Shown here: positions 60,919 through 64,000 of the stretch, piece by piece
Layout of the letters: every line of letters starts with the position of its first letter
Numbering within the stretch: the stretch's first letter is position 1
NCBI RefSeq assembly: GCF_040049295.1
Contig: NZ_JBDZDQ010000001.1
Coordinates: 2,108,001-2,172,000, forward strand
Direction of reading: 5' to 3'
DNA: 64,000 bases
DNA from: Sphingomonas sp. KR3-1
Lineage (GTDB): Bacteria; Pseudomonadota; Alphaproteobacteria; Sphingomonadales; Sphingomonadaceae
Translations under genes and position numbers: made by a program
The notes under the pieces: generated by a model
Database searches by the model: none
What the model saw: only the letters and a program-made list of their open reading frames with translations
Told to the model about the DNA's origin: nothing

Positions 60919-62331
60919 GTGAAAAGCCAGTATATCTATGGCCTTGCGCTGCTGTCGGCGGCTGCGGCCGGCGCGACCGCGTGGCAGGCCGGCAGCCAGC
61001 AGGCGCAGGAAGGTGGGGCGGTGCGGGTCCCGCTCGCCATGCAGGCCGGATCGGCGCCTGCCGCCGGCCCGTCGGTCCAGACCCTCGACGTCGTCGCGAC
61101 CGATTACCAGGCGGTCGCCAAGACCTTCCTTACCAAGGTCCACAACGCTTTCATCAAGACCAGCGCCACGCCCAATTCGGACGTGATGATGTACGCCAAC
61201 GTCCTCAACTACCAGGCGGGGTCGGACAGCTACGCCAAGGGCAGCGATGTCGCCTATCTGTGGACCGAGGACAATATGGTCCGCGCGCTCTATTGGGGCG
61301 CCCGCCTCGATTCGGCGACCTACAAGCCGTTGCTGCTCACCGCCGTCGACCAGCTCGACTGGTACTGGAACCCGAACTGCGCCGGCAGCGCCCCGGGCGC
61401 CACCCCCGGCGGCTATGGCGTGCGCCACGGCCAGCCCTGTTATTATGACGACAATGCGCTGCTCGGCGGCAACATGCTCAACGTCTATCTTGACGTGTCG
61501 CTCACCCAGTCAGTGTCGGACAACGCCTTCCAGGCGCTGAACTATGTCGACAACAACCAGAACAGCCATAACGGCGTGTCGCAGAAGCCGGGCGATCCCG
61601 ACTGGTCCTCGGCCTTCTACATGAGCCCGGTCACCCGCGTCGGCGCGGCTTATGCCCGCTGGTCGGCGCGCTTCCCGAACAAGCCGATCGCGCCCACGCG
61701 CCTCACCTGGGCGACCGACATGTTCAACCAGGTCAACCTCACCAGCATGGACCTGCTCGCGCCCTCGGGCCTGTTCCGCGGCGGCGCCACCTGCACCACG
61801 GCGGGCCAGCCCTTTGTCTGCGATTCGGGCAATTCGGGCGTGCTCGCCGGCAATTCCACCGGTGTCGCCGCGCTGGCGCTGGCAATCCACAAGAACAACC
61901 CGAGCGAGACCGCCAAGCTCGCCTATGCCCAGACGCTGATGAACACCGTGCTGGCCCATAGCGCCTGGTTCCCCAGCGGCGGCGGCATCAAGCAGAACGC
62001 GCCGACCGGCGGCTATGCGACGATCGACCTGCTCTGCCAGATCTACCTGCAGGACGGCAATGTCGCCTGGTACAATGCCGCCAAGGGGCTGGTCGACTTC
62101 CTGATCACCTCGAACAAGGATCGCTATGGCTGGTATGCCAATGGCGTGCCGGGCGACGGCGATACCGGCGAGACCGATGACGACCCCAGTGCCGTCGCTG
62201 GCACCTGGGCGGAGGTCCGCACCGGCGCCACGCGCCCGGCGGACGACAAGACGCGGCTGATCACCCAGGCCGCAGCGGCCGCGGCGCTCGCCGAATTCGC
62301 CTATATCGACCGGGTGAAGAACGGCGGCTGA
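60919..62331 (+). CDS. GH76-like glycoside hydrolase (alpha-1,6-mannanase type), secreted
   Basis: The 470-residue protein has an N-terminal membrane or signal segment (YIYGLALLSAAAAGATAW). An all-alpha (alpha/alpha)6 barrel pattern follows: YLWTEDNMVRALYWGARLDSATYKPLL, the paired acids in PCYYDDNALLGGNMLNVYL (the catalytic Asp-Asp position of GH76), and GNSTGVAALALAIHK. The start is GTG at 60919, following GAGGAGAGAG. GH76 enzymes cut alpha-1,6-mannan backbones. The family call rests on the DD motif and layout, so another GH76-like clan member is possible. Confidence 0.7.
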   Translation: MKSQYIYGLALLSAAAAGATAWQAGSQQAQEGGAVRVPLAMQAGSAPAAGPSVQTLDVVATDYQAVAKTFLTKVHNAFIKTSATPNSDVMMYANVLNYQAGSDSYAKGSDVAYLWTEDNMVRALYWGARLDSATYKPLLLTAVDQLDWYWNPNCAGSAPGATPGGYGVRHGQPCYYDDNALLGGNMLNVYLDVSLTQSVSDNAFQALNYVDNNQNSHNGVSQKPGDPDWSSAFYMSPVTRVGAAYARWSARFPNKPIAPTRLTWATDMFNQVNLTSMDLLAPSGLFRGGATCTTAGQPFVCDSGNSGVLAGNSTGVAALALAIHKNNPSETAKLAYAQTLMNTVLAHSAWFPSGGGIKQNAPTGGYATIDLLCQIYLQDGNVAWYNAAKGLVDFLITSNKDRYGWYANGVPGDGDTGETDDDPSAVAGTWAEVRTGATRPADDKTRLITQAAAAAALAEFAYIDRVKNGG

Positions 62332-62345
62332 GCCCCGCTCGGCAT

Positions 62346-62393
62346 AAAAAGGGGGCGAACCGGACGGGCTTGGGATCCGTCCGGCTCGCCCCC
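62346..62393 (-). terminator. Strong hairpin terminator between converging genes
   Basis: GGGGGCGA-a-CCGGACGG at 62351-62367 pairs with CCGTCCGG-c-TCGCCCCC at 62377-62393, a 17-position stem with one mismatch. On the minus strand it is followed by TTTTT (complement of 62346-62350), so it terminates the leftward DUF6607 gene. Confidence 0.85.
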
Positions 62394-62436
62394 AGCCCGC
62401 TCCGACCAAGGAAAGCGGGCCTTCCCGAGGGGGAAA

Positions 62437-63390
62437 CTAGTTCGCCGCCCTGGTCGCCTGGTCCATCAGCGCCTTGGCCGCCTTGATCCCGTCGGCCTCG
62501 CTGGTCTTGCCCTGCTGGATCTCGTCGGCGATCTCGAGCACGCGCCCGGCGATCACCGTGCCGTGATCGGCTTCCTCGGTGATGCGGATGCCGCCCTTTG
62601 CCGCTGCGATCCGATCCCATTCGGCGCGGATCGCGGCCCAATATCCCTTGGTCGCGGCCCAATAGTCGTCCGCCGCCTTCACGTCGAAGCCGCTGAACCG
62701 GGTGTAGCTGTTGAGCACATATTCCTGGACGACCGGCGTGTCGGTGCCGTCCATCTTCAGATTGTCCTGCCAGTGGATCCAGCCCGCCGGCGAGAGCGCG
62801 TGGCGGTTGACCCCCAGATAGCGGTCGTAGACGGGCCCGCGCACCGCGTCGCGCCGGGCGAGCGGCCGCCAGCTGCGGTTCGATTCCCAGCGGCGGATGC
62901 CGCCGACCTCGCTCCACTTGCCCCAGCCGCCATAGCGTGGGCTGTCATCGACCTGGTAGACCGTCTGCGACCACACGCCCTTGCGCTCGGCGGCGGGCAC
63001 CTCGGCCCAGGTCCAGGCATCGCGGTCCGCATAGACCAGCACCCGGGCCGGCTCATATTGCCAGTCCTGGCGCCAGTGCTTGATCACCATCTTCTTGCCG
63101 TCGCCCATGTCGACCACCAGGAGATGCTGCAGCCGGATCGTCCGGCCAGTGTCCTCGATCACCCGCACGACTTCGTCGCCGCCGGAGATCTTGGCCGGGA
63201 TCGGGGTATAGTCGGCGCGCCAGGCGGTGCTCTCCTGCATGTCGAACCTGACCTTGAAGGTGCCGGCCATGCCGAGGATGTCGGCGCGGTCGGCCTCGAA
63301 GCCGGATTTCACCGCGGCCGCCGGTGCCGCCTGGGCGAGTGCGGGCATGGGGGCCAGCAGCGCCAGCGCGATCGGGAATAGAAGCTTCAT
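62437..63390 (-). CDS. DUF6607 family secreted protein
   Basis: The 317-residue product has a signal peptide (LLFPIALALLAPMPALAQA). The mature region matches DUF6607: FKVRFDMQESTAWRADYTPIPAKISGGDEVVRVIEDTGRTIRLQHLLVV, KMVIKHWRQDWQYEPARVLVYADRDAWTW and QTVYQVDDSPRYGGWGKW. The family is usually found beside TonB-dependent receptors of the hemoglobin/transferrin type, as here, where it follows the receptor gene by about 20 bp. Its role is unknown; a heme- or metal-uptake accessory is inferred from context. Confidence 0.82.
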   Translation of the reverse strand: MKLLFPIALALLAPMPALAQAAPAAAVKSGFEADRADILGMAGTFKVRFDMQESTAWRADYTPIPAKISGGDEVVRVIEDTGRTIRLQHLLVVDMGDGKKMVIKHWRQDWQYEPARVLVYADRDAWTWAEVPAAERKGVWSQTVYQVDDSPRYGGWGKWSEVGGIRRWESNRSWRPLARRDAVRGPVYDRYLGVNRHALSPAGWIHWQDNLKMDGTDTPVVQEYVLNSYTRFSGFDVKAADDYWAATKGYWAAIRAEWDRIAAAKGGIRITEEADHGTVIAGRVLEIADEIQQGKTSEADGIKAAKALMDQATRAAN

Positions 63391-63411
63391 GATCCTGTTC
63401 CTCGGAAGCGG

Positions 63412-64000
63412 TCAGAAACGATAGCTGATCGAGGCCGAGGCGTTGCGGCCCGGCTGGGTATAGGCATCCTTGACGGTCGAGGTGTCGGCCAGGCCGCGCA
63501 CGTCGTTCCACCAGGCGTATTTCGCGTCGAACAGGTTGAACACGCCGGCGCGCAGCGTCAGCCCTTCGGTCACCCGGAAGAAGGCAGTGGCGTCTAGGAT
63601 GGTGAAGGCGCCCGGGCGGAAGCAGGCGCCGCTGCACACGCCGGTGGTCGCCTCCAGCGCCTTCTGCGCGCTGTGCGTCGCGGTGACGTCGCCGCCGAAG
63701 CGCCCGTCCTTGTCGCGATAGCCCAGGCCGATCACCACCTTGAGCGGATCGACGGTCGAGAGCGGCAGCCGCGAGCCGTCGGGCTCGATCTGGTCGCCCT
63801 GGGCATAGGCGATCGCCAGCGTGCCGGTCAGGCCGTTGGCTGCCTGCGCCACGAAGCGCGCTTCGGCACCCTTCACCTTCACCTTGTCGATGTTGATGAA
63901 CTGGTAGATCGCCGGATCGGCGGGGGTGAAGCCGCCGCTGGTCACTTCCTGCGAGATGAAGTCGTCGTAATTGGCGATGAAGCCGGTCACGTCGAGGCTC
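63412..64000 (-). CDS. TonB-dependent receptor, hemoglobin/transferrin/lactoferrin type (3' end only)
   Basis: The gene runs off the right edge; the visible part encodes the last 195 or so residues. It shows C-terminal outer-membrane beta-strands (LTGTLAIAYAQGDQIEPDGSRLPLSTVDPLKVVIGLGYRD, LTLRAGVFNLFDAKYAWWNDVRGLA) and ends SISYRF, with the terminal aromatic residue needed for outer-membrane assembly. The motif YDDFI...INIDKVKVKGAEARF is typical of heme or hemoglobin receptors. Receptor and DUF6607 are probably co-transcribed leftward. Confidence 0.85.
   Translation of the reverse strand, partial: SLDVTGFIANYDDFISQEVTSGGFTPADPAIYQFINIDKVKVKGAEARFVAQAANGLTGTLAIAYAQGDQIEPDGSRLPLSTVDPLKVVIGLGYRDKDGRFGGDVTATHSAQKALEATTGVCSGACFRPGAFTILDATAFFRVTEGLTLRAGVFNLFDAKYAWWNDVRGLADTSTVKDAYTQPGRNASASISYRF

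Overview
The window is a GC-rich stretch of an alphaproteobacterial chromosome, most likely from a sphingomonad (Sphingomonas or a close relative). The evidence is a CcrM-type GANTC methyltransferase, a CC_3452-family secreted protein, a single bifunctional Rsh enzyme, a split PntAA/PntAB/PntB transhydrogenase, class I PHA genes, and intergenic palindromic repeats of the kind common in this group. Almost all of the sequence is ordinary housekeeping and metabolic chromosome with short intergenic gaps. I see no prophage, CRISPR array, rRNA operon or classical insertion sequence. There is one tRNA gene, tRNA-Val(TAC).

Layout, left to right. 1-2 kb: a GIY-YIG nuclease gene between perfect inverted repeats, then rnc and lepB. 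2-9 kb: pgi, a PhnA-domain gene, gor, an AbrB-type and a dicarboxylate transporter, and glmM. 9-17.5 kb: a large FABP/nitrobindin-like protein, DUF1272, a ThiD-glyoxalase fusion, rnhB, a lipoprotein, an unusual radical SAM protein, ccrM behind a leader with two perfect DnaA boxes and two GANTC sites, and folP. 17.5-27 kb: a membrane LytTR regulator opposite a DUF2306 protein, DUF1772, an NtrC-type regulator, then a tiny cytochrome oxidase subunit IV and the pnt operon, which is interrupted by a DUF559 nuclease element. 27-36 kb: tRNA-Val, CBS-domain transporter, tadA, rpmB, a phytase-like protein, phbB, hemH and a molybdenum hydroxylase large subunit. 36-41 kb: lgt, a MidA-type methyltransferase, a GNAT protein and pgeF in a tightly overlapping operon, then a cystathionine gamma-synthase-family gene. 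41-50 kb: a CE2-like esterase, a heme-oxygenase-like diiron oxidase, an MFS transporter, a GH92 mannosidase, a LysR/SDR divergent pair and murA. 50-57.5 kb: a Crp-family regulator, clpS, phasin and phaC with TGC-N3-GCA operators between them, an AlaC aminotransferase, a TSUP exporter, a thioesterase and a second DUF559 element. 57.5-64 kb: HxlR regulator, CC_3452 protein, rsh, a GH76-like glycosidase, DUF6607 and the 3' end of a TonB-dependent receptor.

The most interesting signal is intergenic. Three small stand-alone nuclease genes (one GIY-YIG, two DUF559/Vsr-like) each sit inside a pair of inverted palindromic repeats. The two arms of each element match each other. In both DUF559 elements the apical hairpin stem differs between the arms but stays paired through compensatory changes. 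A gene-less doublet of the same family lies at 5355-5505. Removing the element at 22741-23186 restores a normal pntAA-pntAB junction. This looks like a nuclease-associated analogue of the RAYT/REP systems, in which a small nuclease rather than a Y1 transposase travels with its palindromes. That reading is inferred from structure and needs comparative testing.

Other items of note are a bipartite noncoding element found upstream of both folP and the cystathionine gamma-synthase-family gene, the ThiD-VOC fusion, a radical SAM protein with its auxiliary cysteine domain at the N-terminus, and probable PhaR operators in front of the phasin gene.
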